Positions 28,014-36,463 of a DNA stretch of 64,000 nucleotides are shown piece after piece. The stretch is from contig NZ_CP011451.1 in NCBI RefSeq assembly GCF_001007935.1, forward strand, positions 1,364,001 to 1,428,000, in the 5' to 3' direction. Under the pieces are notes generated by a model. The model was not told the origin of the DNA. It saw nothing but the letters and a program-made list of their open reading frames with translations, and searched no databases. A program made the translations under genes and the position numbers. The DNA is from Nitrosomonas communis (GTDB taxonomy: Bacteria > Pseudomonadota > Gammaproteobacteria > Burkholderiales > Nitrosomonadaceae). The stretch's first letter is position 1, and each line of letters opens with the position of its first letter.

Positions 28014-28434
28014 CTATATTTACTCTTTTCAAATAACCGATAGCGCCCGATGTTGTGGCAACCCGGACGCGCATTTCTTCTTCAGAATTTACTAGAAAGG
28101 GTGCCTGGCCTGTTCCTGAAAAAATAAGCCGGTCCCATGCAGAACGTAATTGGTATGGAAAGATATTGAGTTTTTCTTTGGCAAAAAGATGGTGCAACGG
28201 CGCTTCGTCAGGAAGCACAAAAACTCTGATAGGGGAACCATCCTGCCATGCTCTAAGGCGCATGCCAAAAATCGCACGTAGCGAGTTTCTGGAAATATTA
28301 CGTATGGCTATACTAGGGTGAACAACCACTTCAACAGAATCATTACCCAAAGTACCGCTTGTGGCAGGGGTTACAACGAGTAACAAAAGCAGCAACAGAA
28401 TACAGCACAAAAAATCAGCGAAGCGTGCTGCCAT
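27982..28434 (-). CDS. Secreted phosphate-binding-like (PBP) small protein
   Basis: This 150-residue protein has a clear signal peptide (residues about 8-27, long leucine run). It is followed by a domain reminiscent of the PstS-like periplasmic binding fold in short form: VEVVVHPSIAIRNISRNSLR, LRAIFGMRLRAWQDGSPI, FPYQLRSAWDRLIFSGTG and GAIGYLKRV. Such mini-PBP proteins are often annotated as phosphate ABC transporter substrate-binding proteins. They are found with porins and GGDEF-EAL proteins, where they may act as periplasmic ligand sensors. No ABC permease or ATPase gene is nearby, which argues against transport. It starts 12 bp after the acyltransferase gene, so an operon is likely. Confidence 0.78.
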   Translation of the reverse strand: MAARFADFLCCILLLLLLLVVTPATSGTLGNDSVEVVVHPSIAIRNISRNSLRAIFGMRLRAWQDGSPIRVFVLPDEAPLHHLFAKEKLNIFPYQLRSAWDRLIFSGTGQAPFLVNSEEEMRVRVATTSGAIGYLKRVNIDDGIQILHVE

Positions 28435-28446
28435 GCTAAATAGGTT

Positions 28447-29244
28447 TTAGCAGGTCATTATGTTTACATAATTATTCGGCAAGTCTTGTTGATGTCTATA
28501 CATCGATTTAAGCTCCTGAAGATTAACCGGCCAAATTCTACCGTTATCTGTCACTAATTCCCAAATATTTGGATGACTTATATACATCCTTTCGAGCATA
28601 TCAAATAAGCTTATATAATATGGACGGCGTAAACCATAATAATCTACAAATGGCCCAATAGGATCATGCTGCATCCCATAAAAACCTAATAGCCTATTTA
28701 AAGCAGGAGTCATTGCAGAAAACCAGTAATAAATTTCAAGTCTGGCACATATCTGAATAAGACCAACCATTAATGCTAACATAGGATGAGGAAAACGCCT
28801 ACGTCGCCCTCTATTAAAGTTTTCCATCGTATTAATGCTGTTATCAAAATACAGATCCTCTTTTCGCTTGAGGAAGTCATTCCGAATCGCTAATCTTGAA
28901 ATTTCAGCTGTATGCGGACGCAAGAGCTTAGAATCTGTAAATTCAGAATAAAAATGAGTATGTAATTCTATGGGTAACTTACTATTTTTAAATAAGTTAA
29001 TAGATAATATCAAACGTGCCGTACCAACAAACGTATTAGAAGAGCGGTGGCGTAGCAGGATATGCACTGAACGATCGTCAAATTCATCTCTTTCTAACTG
29101 GTCTTGATAAGAAGAAGCATCAAAATATCGTTCTGTAATACACCAGATATAATATCTTAAGCTAAAAACCTCTTTCAGTAATTCAGGTGTATCAGCTACC
29201 ACAATTTCAAAATATTCATGAAAGGCTGCCACAATATCATTCAT
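28447..29244 (-). CDS. PEP-CTERM/exosortase system-associated acyltransferase
   Basis: The 265-residue protein is related to autoinducer-synthase/GNAT-like N-acyltransferases and belongs to the group found only with exosortase systems. Recognisable blocks are LLKEVFSLRYYIWCITERYF, ERDEFDDRSVHILLRHR, VGTARLIL, EISRLAIRNDFLKR and the C-terminal FYGMQHDPIGPFVDYYGLRRPYYI. The acyl substrate and acceptor are unknown. Its partners lie upstream on the same strand (31534-39976) but are now separated from it by an IS630 copy and ISL3 debris. It may need its own promoter in the 100 bp before 29244. Confidence 0.85.
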   Translation of the reverse strand: MNDIVAAFHEYFEIVVADTPELLKEVFSLRYYIWCITERYFDASSYQDQLERDEFDDRSVHILLRHRSSNTFVGTARLILSINLFKNSKLPIELHTHFYSEFTDSKLLRPHTAEISRLAIRNDFLKRKEDLYFDNSINTMENFNRGRRRRFPHPMLALMVGLIQICARLEIYYWFSAMTPALNRLLGFYGMQHDPIGPFVDYYGLRRPYYISLFDMLERMYISHPNIWELVTDNGRIWPVNLQELKSMYRHQQDLPNNYVNIMTC

Positions 29245-29351
29245 TACAATTCTTTGAAAGAAAATTTATTAAAAGTTATGATAAATAATTAAAAATAATG
29301 ATTTAACAATCTGTTCCCATACTATACTGGCCGCACTTCAAATTTCGGCAC

Positions 29352-30359
29352 TCAAGCGCAATCGATCACCTGAAAATTATCGGTTAACAAGGAGCGTAGC
29401 GCTTCCTTATAGCAGTTGGAAGCAACAAAGCAATCATCGCAAGCTTGCTTGAACAAGGCAAAAGTTTGATAGTACTTGCCATACAGAATTTCTTTTTTGA
29501 AGAATCGCCAATAGCGCCCAATCAGATTCAGATCGGGTGCATAAGGTGGCAGGAAGATCAATTGGATTTTTAAATCTGACAAGTATTCAGTAACGAGCTG
29601 AGAGTAATAATAGCGGGCATTATCACAGATGACGTATATACGGGCAGCAGCGGGATGTTGTTGCTCGATTTGTTGCAACAACGCTATCGTGGATTGTGCA
29701 TGGATCGTGTCATCATAGCGAATGATTGGGCATAGTCCAGCGCAATCGATAGCGCCATTGAGGTTGATGCATTGTCGACCTGTGTTGCCCGGAATTTGAT
29801 GATCCTGGCCACGTCTGATCCATCCATATCCAGCGATTGGGTTGTGCTGCGGATGCGTGGCGTCCATGAAATAAATCGGATCATCCGGTGCTTTTTTTGC
29901 TTTCAGGGTTTGATAGTATTCAACAAACTCCTTTTGCCGCTCAGCATTGGCTTTGCCTGGAATCAGCCTGGGTTTTTTGTAAAAATAGCCCAATCGATGT
30001 AATAACTGTGTCATGCCACTTTCTCTGTAAGCAACCTGCCACGTCTGCTCCACGTACTGCGCGATTTCTTTAGCGGTGAGATAGAGATTCTCACGCAGAT
30101 GCTGAGTAAGCGCAGCGTCGCTGCCGCCAGCGTCGTTTCTTTGCCAGGCAGCCAATCCGCCTTTACCATATCGCTGGAATTGATTGCGCACCATTTCACG
30201 GTCATTCAACAGGGCGTGTGCAACCTTGGCGGCCGACCACCCTTTACCTAACAGATAAACAACCTTAACCCAACCAGCATAACGCTTATCGGTAGTATGA
30301 CGGTGTTCAAACTCTAACTCAGCGAGTTCTTGATCGGTTAGGCCGTAGCGTGAGGACAT
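29352..30359 (-). mobile_element. IS630-family transposase with altered catalytic residue
   Basis: The 335-residue transposase has an N-terminal helix-turn-helix region and a DDE domain with FMDATHPQHNP (first Asp) and VICDNARYYYS (second Asp). The third block reads LPPYAPDLNLIGRYW, where relatives read NPIERxW or NLIERxW. The catalytic Glu is therefore Gly (GGG for GAG), a single transition, so the copy is probably dead although its frame is intact. Family transposases insert at TA and have terminal inverted repeats; I could not fix the ends here with confidence. It separates the acyltransferase from the rest of the XrtA locus. Confidence 0.88.
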
Positions 30360-31031
30360 ACAACGATTCTATTCTATTCATGACATTGGCGCACCAACTT
30401 AAACCAAATTTTCATTTATGAGGAGTATAAACCAAAGCAATCTACTAATATTTATAGCAATACCCTCTTATAGCAATACTCTCATTATTAATTTAATCAT
30501 TAACCTTATCTAAAATAAAAATCTGTCGTCAAATAATGACGATTTCTTATAATTAAGAAAAATAACATGGAATGATGAAAAAATATATAAAAAAAACAGT
30601 AGCAATAATTGATTAACATGAAATACTTATTAATACAATAACTTAATGATTTTTAGATATCTGTCTCAATATTACAACATCATTTATAAATAAATATTTA
30701 TATATGGCGTCAAGGTATATTATTCATTCATGCCACGCTAGCCCAAGAAGATTGTCAATTAATGGGAGTCGCTTCAGAGCAGGTAATAATTTACATGATT
30801 TCAATTATTTAAAGTATTTACAGCCAGCGTTTGTAATAACTTGTACTTTTGAAATTAGCTACCAGACGGAAGACCAGAACTCTATTCCACCCCATGTTAA
30901 AGGGAGTTTTCTGCAATGAAGTAAATGGTTCATCCGGGAATTGCGTACGTAGCAGCTTAAAGAGATGATAGAAAAGTAGGGCAAGATAGATTGAAATAAC
31001 CACTATTTCCTAATCATGGGGTTATATCAAA
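30360..31031. other. AT-rich intergenic region
   Basis: About 670 bp lie behind the IS630 copy, very AT-rich, with no recognisable gene. Short open frames at 30704-31003 on both strands lack ribosome sites and family resemblance; they may be IS debris. Confidence 0.45.
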
Positions 31032-31282
31032 ATGTCGACGAGTTTGCTCTATCACGCTTTTGGCATAATTGGTTATTTTTATCAAAGCACCCGTTATATT
31101 GCGAACGCTATTGTAGTTGCTATAAAAGAGGATCAGTGGCATCCAAGATGCCCCATTTACCGAAGTTGCAACGTTATTGTGTCGAGGAAAAGTGATCCGT
31201 CGCTTTCGAACGATACCGATAGGTCAAAAGGCTGTTTATATTGATCTTCCAATTCTGGAGGAATACATAAAACAATCATTCT
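31032..31282 (+). pseudogene. ISL3-family transposase, N-terminal remnant
   Basis: The frame from ATG at 31032 begins MSTSLLYHAFGIIGY, the start of many ISL3 transposases, and continues to WHPRCPIY where intact copies have a zinc-ribbon CPxC. A frameshift follows, and the next frame gives RGKVIRRFRTIPIGQKAVYIDLPIL, matching the family's RRFRTLPIG block. The remaining two thirds of the transposase are absent. It is an inactive fragment. Confidence 0.8.
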
Positions 31283-31533
31283 AGACAAAGATTAAAATTC
31301 GTAGTACCAACTGGGGGTGTGACCCATTAATAACTTGTTGTAAAACATAGTGAATTTAAAATGATGTGACAAAGATGGGCTAATATCAATAGCTTGTCGA
31401 TATTTCAGGGCCAACTAGCTATGCAGTATCTGGCTCAAATGCAGCAGTCATCAATACTCATAATAACCGGTTATTTACCAGGCACGCTCGTTTCGATTTC
31501 GTCTCGATAAAGGTTAGTTAGGGAAAATTCGGG
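31283..31533. other. Non-coding region before the decarboxylase stop
   Basis: I see no gene, repeat copy or terminator hairpin in these 250 bases. They follow the ISL3 remnant and may contain further decayed IS sequence. Confidence 0.4.
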
Positions 31534-32769
31534 TTAAACTAACACTTCTAGAGGCTCAGGGTGACTTAGGAAGGCTGTCGGGCTTGCTGTCAGGCCATAC
31601 GCCCCGGACTGGAATACGACAATTAAGTCTCCAATATCTGCCCTGGACAATTCCATCTGATCTGCCAACAAATCAAGTGGAGTACAGAGTGGTCCCACGA
31701 CAGAGACCACTTCTGTTTCGGAAGCTTCTACTTTGTTGCCAACAATGACAGGATAATTTTTACGTATGACTTGACCAAAATTCCCTGAAGCAGCGAGATG
31801 TTGGTGCAATCCGCCATCGGTCACTAAAAACACTCGCCCTTTTGATAATTTTTTATCTAATACACGACACACATAAACCCCCGCTTCCGCTACAACATAG
31901 CGTCCCAGTTCAATTACAAAGCGGATTCCAGGCAACTCCGGTTTTATTTCTGATAATAAACGTTGTAAGTTCTTTCCCACAGCAACAAGATCAAGTGGCT
32001 TTTCGCCGGGAAAATATGGTACTCCAAACCCCCCTCCCATATTCAATGTACGGATCGGAATAGGTGATACTTGTGCAAGTTGCAACCCTAGCTGCAACGT
32101 TTTATCATGGGCATCTTGGATAGCTTCTGCTTTAAGGTTCTGTGACCCACAGAAAATATGCAATCCTTCTAAGTCTAATCCTAGCTTGCTTATACGAGCA
32201 AGCATAGCAGGAACGCGTTCCACGTCAATACCAAACTGTTTTGCTTCCCCGCCCATTTTCATTCCAGAAGATTTAAGCTCAAAATCTGGATTCACTCGAA
32301 CAGCTACCTTAGGACAGATACCCATCTGTTCAGCTAGCGTCGTGATACGCTCCAATTCCCGCTCAGATTCCATGCTGATCACAATACCTGCGGCAATGGC
32401 ACAAGCGAGCTCATGCTCATTTTTTCCTGGACCTGCAAAACTAATCTTGTCAGGAGATATTCCTGCATCCAGTGCCACTTTCATTTCTCCGACAGAGGCC
32501 ACATCCATACCATCCACCAGTCCAGCTAGATGCTGAACAACAGCAGGCATAGGATTAGCTTTCATTGCATAGTGAAGATGAATCTCTTCAGGCAGACAAC
32601 GACGCAGCAAATGGACACGCTCAGTAATCAATTGCCTATCATAAGCATAAAAAGGAGTTTTACCCACTCGCTGGCTAAGTCGTACAAGAGAAATGCCCCC
32701 AACATGAAGGCAATTATTCTGTACAGGAAATTGCTTCATAGGAACATGTTTCGGACGCATCACAGTCAT
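31534..32769 (-). CDS. PLP-dependent decarboxylase, exosortase A system-associated
   Basis: This 411-residue fold-type III decarboxylase is related to diaminopimelate/ornithine decarboxylases. The PLP lysine lies in HYAMKANP, glycine-rich phosphate-binding motifs occur at LNMGGGFGVPYF, and the C-terminal PLCTPLDLLAD includes the active-site cysteine. The group co-occurs with XrtA loci and with the acyl-CoA ligase encoded just upstream. The start ATG at 32769 overlaps the ligase stop by four bases (ATGA), which fixes the start despite further Met codons. The substrate is unknown; a role in making a modified amine or acyl-amine for the EPS system is only conjecture. Confidence 0.88.
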   Translation of the reverse strand: MTVMRPKHVPMKQFPVQNNCLHVGGISLVRLSQRVGKTPFYAYDRQLITERVHLLRRCLPEEIHLHYAMKANPMPAVVQHLAGLVDGMDVASVGEMKVALDAGISPDKISFAGPGKNEHELACAIAAGIVISMESERELERITTLAEQMGICPKVAVRVNPDFELKSSGMKMGGEAKQFGIDVERVPAMLARISKLGLDLEGLHIFCGSQNLKAEAIQDAHDKTLQLGLQLAQVSPIPIRTLNMGGGFGVPYFPGEKPLDLVAVGKNLQRLLSEIKPELPGIRFVIELGRYVVAEAGVYVCRVLDKKLSKGRVFLVTDGGLHQHLAASGNFGQVIRKNYPVIVGNKVEASETEVVSVVGPLCTPLDLLADQMELSRADIGDLIVVFQSGAYGLTASPTAFLSHPEPLEVLV

Positions 32770-34349
32770 ATTTCTACTGATATAAAGATATCTAGAAATT
32801 CCTGAGCTATACTTTTACGATCAATTTTGCCATTTGGATTACGCAAGAGGTGGCCTTGTCGTAGCTTGATTAAACTTGGCACCATGAAAGCGGGAAGATC
32901 GCGCCTGCAGGCCAATAGCAATGCATCGGTATCCAAATTAACCCCTTCAAGCGGTACCACCACTACAATAATCGCCTGACCCAAAGTGGGATGCGGCACA
33001 CCAATTGCTGCTGCTTCAGCAACACACTCTGTTGAATAAATAATCTCTTCGATTTCAGTAGGGCTTACCCGGTAACCCGAAGTCTTGATCATGTCATCAC
33101 AACGGCCTATAAAATATAAATAGCCCTCCTCATCCATACGTACCGTGTCACCCGACCATACCGCTATCTCTGGCATGGTCAAACCAGAGTGTCGTAAAAG
33201 CGGTCTAAAAGATTTTGTGGTCTTTTCAGTATCATTCCAGTAACCCATGGATACTAACGGTCCGCGATGTACTAGTTCCCCAGGCTCACCTGGCGCACAC
33301 TGCGAACCATCCTCGCGCAGTACTAATACTTCCACATTGGGAATCGCCTTGCCAATGGAACTGGGACGTTTGTCGGCTTCCTCCGGTGGCAAAAAAGTTG
33401 AACGGAATGCTTCTGTCAAACCATACATCAGAAATATACTCGTATTGGGGAGTGCACAGCGAAGTTTATTAAGTGTAGCCTGGGGCATTGCCCCCCCCGA
33501 GTTAGTTAGATAGCGTAGCGTTATTACCTTTTCCCATTTTAACTGAGCAAGCTGGATCCATAGTGAAGGAACAGCAGCAAGACCCGTGATGCTTTCCCGG
33601 ATGACTTCATGGATAATATCGCGCGGCAACAAATAGTTCATCAAAACATTGGTTGCACCAACGTAAAAAGCTGTCGACAACTGACTCAAGCCGTAATCAA
33701 AACTAAGCGGTAATACGGATAGAATTCGATCATCTTGATTATTTTTTAGATATTGCGAAACACTTTTTGCCCCGGTGACCAAATTACGATGCGAAAGTAC
33801 CACACCTTTGGGCTTGCCCGTACTACCCGAGGTATATAAGATGGCAGCCATGTCACTATCAATACACCGATAAGAGCGGATTGATCCGGGTAGAGTCATG
33901 GCTTCTTGCCAGCAAATTATATGCACACCGGTAATGACTGGTAAATGTTCAGTTGGTCCTACTACGATCACAGTATGAAGATCATGACATTCTGGCAAAA
34001 CAGAGATGAGCAAATTAAGCCGATCAACTGATGTGACCAATATTCTCACATTACAGTCTTTAAGGATATAAGCCACTTGTGCTGCTTTAAGCAACGGGTT
34101 GATTGGCACAAAAACACCGCCCGCAGTAGAAGCAGCAAAAATGGCAATGACTGCTTCAAACCTTTTCTCAAGATAAATAGCAAGACGCTCTTCTCGCCCC
34201 AGTCCCAAAGCCAGCAATGCATTTGCTGCAAGTTGGATCTCTTGTGCCAGGGCGGCATAATCCAATCTCAGGTGCTGATACACAAGTGCTTCAGTAGTCA
34301 CACCATCATTTGCAGAATTAAAAACCAATTCATGAAAAAGATGCGGCAT
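32766..34349 (-). CDS. Acyl-CoA ligase (AMP-forming), exosortase A system-associated
   Basis: This 527-residue ANL-superfamily adenylating enzyme has the P-loop AAILYTSGSTGKPKGVVLSH, MYGLTEAFRSTF, and VWSGDTVRMDEEGYLYFIGRCDDMIKTSGYRVSPTEIE, ending with the catalytic-lysine region NPNGKIDRKSI. It forms a coupled pair with the decarboxylase. By family context it activates a carboxylic acid for the XrtA-associated pathway; the substrate is unknown. The 520 bp upstream hold a repeat copy and no gene, so the pair probably has its own promoter and is not read directly from prsR. Confidence 0.88.
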   Translation of the reverse strand: MPHLFHELVFNSANDGVTTEALVYQHLRLDYAALAQEIQLAANALLALGLGREERLAIYLEKRFEAVIAIFAASTAGGVFVPINPLLKAAQVAYILKDCNVRILVTSVDRLNLLISVLPECHDLHTVIVVGPTEHLPVITGVHIICWQEAMTLPGSIRSYRCIDSDMAAILYTSGSTGKPKGVVLSHRNLVTGAKSVSQYLKNNQDDRILSVLPLSFDYGLSQLSTAFYVGATNVLMNYLLPRDIIHEVIRESITGLAAVPSLWIQLAQLKWEKVITLRYLTNSGGAMPQATLNKLRCALPNTSIFLMYGLTEAFRSTFLPPEEADKRPSSIGKAIPNVEVLVLREDGSQCAPGEPGELVHRGPLVSMGYWNDTEKTTKSFRPLLRHSGLTMPEIAVWSGDTVRMDEEGYLYFIGRCDDMIKTSGYRVSPTEIEEIIYSTECVAEAAAIGVPHPTLGQAIIVVVVPLEGVNLDTDALLLACRRDLPAFMVPSLIKLRQGHLLRNPNGKIDRKSIAQEFLDIFISVEI

Positions 34350-34719
34350 CGTGCATACTCTATTGGCTAAAGGATAGAAGCCTCAGGTTATGGCTCTAAG
34401 CTGGATTAATCGATTATTCGAGCGCTAGCTTTTTGATCTCGCTTTAAGATCATTATCCGATTACAGAAGTTTCTGATTCTTGAGATATTCCCCAAACACC
34501 ATCTGGACTATTACGAGTTAGGTGTAGCTAATACCCTCTTGTTACCAAATACTATTGTTGTGATACTTACGCACATACCATATTCTAATATCCATGATAA
34601 GGTATATTACTTACCCTGCATGCTTCAATATTTATAAAAATCTTTCATTCAGACAGGATATCATCCTTCGACTAAACGGAAGGGATTTACTGAGATGCCA
34701 GCTGGATACCAAGATTTAA
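34350..34719. other. Intergenic region upstream of the ligase-decarboxylase pair
   Basis: There is no gene in about 370 bp. I searched by eye on the minus strand for a -24/-12 sigma-54 promoter, because PrsR is a sigma-54 activator, and found no site with GG and GC at the right spacing. Confidence 0.4.
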
Positions 34720-34820
34720 TTCCATTTCTAAATCAAAAATGACGCCAAGGCGAGCCACAGACAGTATTAATCATACGGCAAGATGAAGCCGACAAAGTTA
34801 GTTTTGATTTAATAATGAAA
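34720..34820 (+). repeat. MITE-like palindromic repeat, copy 3 (forward)
   Basis: This 101-bp element has terminus TTCCATTTCTAAATCAAAA and the characteristic interior. It is flanked by TAA at 34717-34719 and 34821-34823. The right end has drifted (TTTAATAATGAAA). Confidence 0.9.
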
Positions 34821-34870
34821 TAAGAAATAATAAGCAATTTATCCATTATCTTAAAATAGTATTCGCATAC

Positions 34871-36229
34871 TCATTTGAGACCATGTCGATTCATTAGATC
34901 ATATAAAGTTGGGCGGCTAATACCGAGCAATTCAGCTGCTTTTGCAATATTACCGTCTACCTTCGCAAGCGCTCTAACCACGGCCTTACATTCTTCCCTT
35001 TCACGAACTTCACGTAAGTTCATCGGCTCGGACAGTATCTCCGATTCCTGAAGCCCCAGGTCATCCGGAGTAATTTGCGGTCCTTCAGCCATAATAACGA
35101 CACGTTTTATACAATTCTCCATTTCACGAACATTACCTGGCCAATGGTATGCCTCAATCGCACTCAAAGCTTCCTGACTAAAACTCAGTGAATGGCGCCC
35201 CTCTTTTGCGCAAAACTTGTTTTTGAAATGATGCGCCAGCAGCACTGCATCCCCCACTCGCTTGTGAAGAGGTGGAATTTTAATGGGAATCTCACTCAAC
35301 CGATAAAACAAGTCCTCACGAAAACGACCCTCTCCAATCAACTTCCTAAGGTTTTGATGAGTTGCACTGACAACACGCACATCCACAGGAATTTCTTCCC
35401 GCCCTCCAATACGCTCAATCACCCTCTCCTGAAGAAAACGGAGTAATTTTGCCTGCAACGCTATCGGTAAATCTCCTACTTCATCAAGAAAGAAAGTGCC
35501 CCCTTGAGCTAACTCAATTTTACCTGGCGTTTGCTTAACTGCCCCGGTAAAAGCCCCTCTCTCGTAACCAAACAACTCGCTTTCAAGCAAAGCCTCAGGG
35601 ATAGCAGCACAATTGACAGCTATGAAACGCCCTTGTTTACGTGAACTCATCTGATGAAGTGCTCTCGCCAAGACTTCTTTACCTGTGCCGCTTTCACCTA
35701 GTAACATAACTGTCGCATCTGAAGTCGCAACTTTTTCAACGTTACGACACATTTTGATCATGTCCGGATCGCGCGTAATAATTCCAGAAATTGGGGAATC
35801 CAGCTGAGAAAGTAGCAGATTACGATTTTCACGTTGCAAACCATATAAATAAGAGGCTCTATCAACAATTAAACTTAGCATCTTGGGATCAAAGGGCTTC
35901 TGATGAAAATCATACGCACCCAATTCAATTGCTTTCAAGGCATTTACACGGTTTTGATTACCTGTCAAAACGATTATTTTGGTATCTGGCGCAAGTGCAA
36001 GGATCTGTTGTAAGGTCGCTAATCCCTCAGAAGCACCGTCAGGATCTGGTGGCAAACCAAGATCCATAGTAACGACCGCAGGCTCATGCCGGCGAACTTG
36101 CGCAAGCGCGCTCTCACGATCTACTGCAACGAAAACTTCATAATTATCGAAACTCCAGCGCAATTGTTTCTGCAATCCAGGGTCATCTTCAATTACAAGT
36201 AATTTCTTCTGACTACTACTTACTTTCAT
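34871..36229 (-). CDS. prsR: PEP-CTERM-box response regulator, sigma-54 activator PrsR
   Basis: This 452-residue NtrC-family transcription factor has a receiver domain (1-125) with phosphoacceptor Asp56 in VVTMDLGLPPDPDG. A sigma-54 interaction AAA+ domain (about 150-375) carries Walker A GESGTGKE, GYERGAFTGA and GGTFFLDEVGDL. A Fis-type helix-turn-helix lies at the end (NIAKAAELLGISRPTLYDLMNRHGLK). This family accompanies XrtA/PEP-CTERM systems and activates exopolysaccharide and PEP-CTERM genes from sigma-54 promoters. The partner kinase PrsK is the next gene upstream, 234 bp away. Confidence 0.93.
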   Translation of the reverse strand: MKVSSSQKKLLVIEDDPGLQKQLRWSFDNYEVFVAVDRESALAQVRRHEPAVVTMDLGLPPDPDGASEGLATLQQILALAPDTKIIVLTGNQNRVNALKAIELGAYDFHQKPFDPKMLSLIVDRASYLYGLQRENRNLLLSQLDSPISGIITRDPDMIKMCRNVEKVATSDATVMLLGESGTGKEVLARALHQMSSRKQGRFIAVNCAAIPEALLESELFGYERGAFTGAVKQTPGKIELAQGGTFFLDEVGDLPIALQAKLLRFLQERVIERIGGREEIPVDVRVVSATHQNLRKLIGEGRFREDLFYRLSEIPIKIPPLHKRVGDAVLLAHHFKNKFCAKEGRHSLSFSQEALSAIEAYHWPGNVREMENCIKRVVIMAEGPQITPDDLGLQESEILSEPMNLREVREREECKAVVRALAKVDGNIAKAAELLGISRPTLYDLMNRHGLK

Positions 36230-36463
36230 CTTTTTAGAAAACGCTTCGGTATAACTTACAAGAATATGTTATAAACATAAATTAAAAAGAAGTAAATTAT
36301 ATTAATATTCAATTAATTAAATTATAATTACACTCCAGACAGGCTTTCACTAGTATCACCAAAAGCAATTTGCATGATATCAGATGGAATTTATAAATAG
36401 TTATCAAAAAGACTAAGAATGAAAAACCGGACTAAATTATAAAAGATAGAGAATATAGTTAAT

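Noticed and set aside
29270-30420. Terminal inverted repeats of the IS630 copy
   Set aside because: Similar short motifs occur on both sides (GGCCGCACTTCAAATTT, GGCGCACCAACTTAAAC) but in direct rather than inverted arrangement, so I could not define the ends.
30704-31003. Short open frames on both strands in the AT-rich spacer
   Set aside because: No ribosome site, low-complexity composition, and no family recognised.
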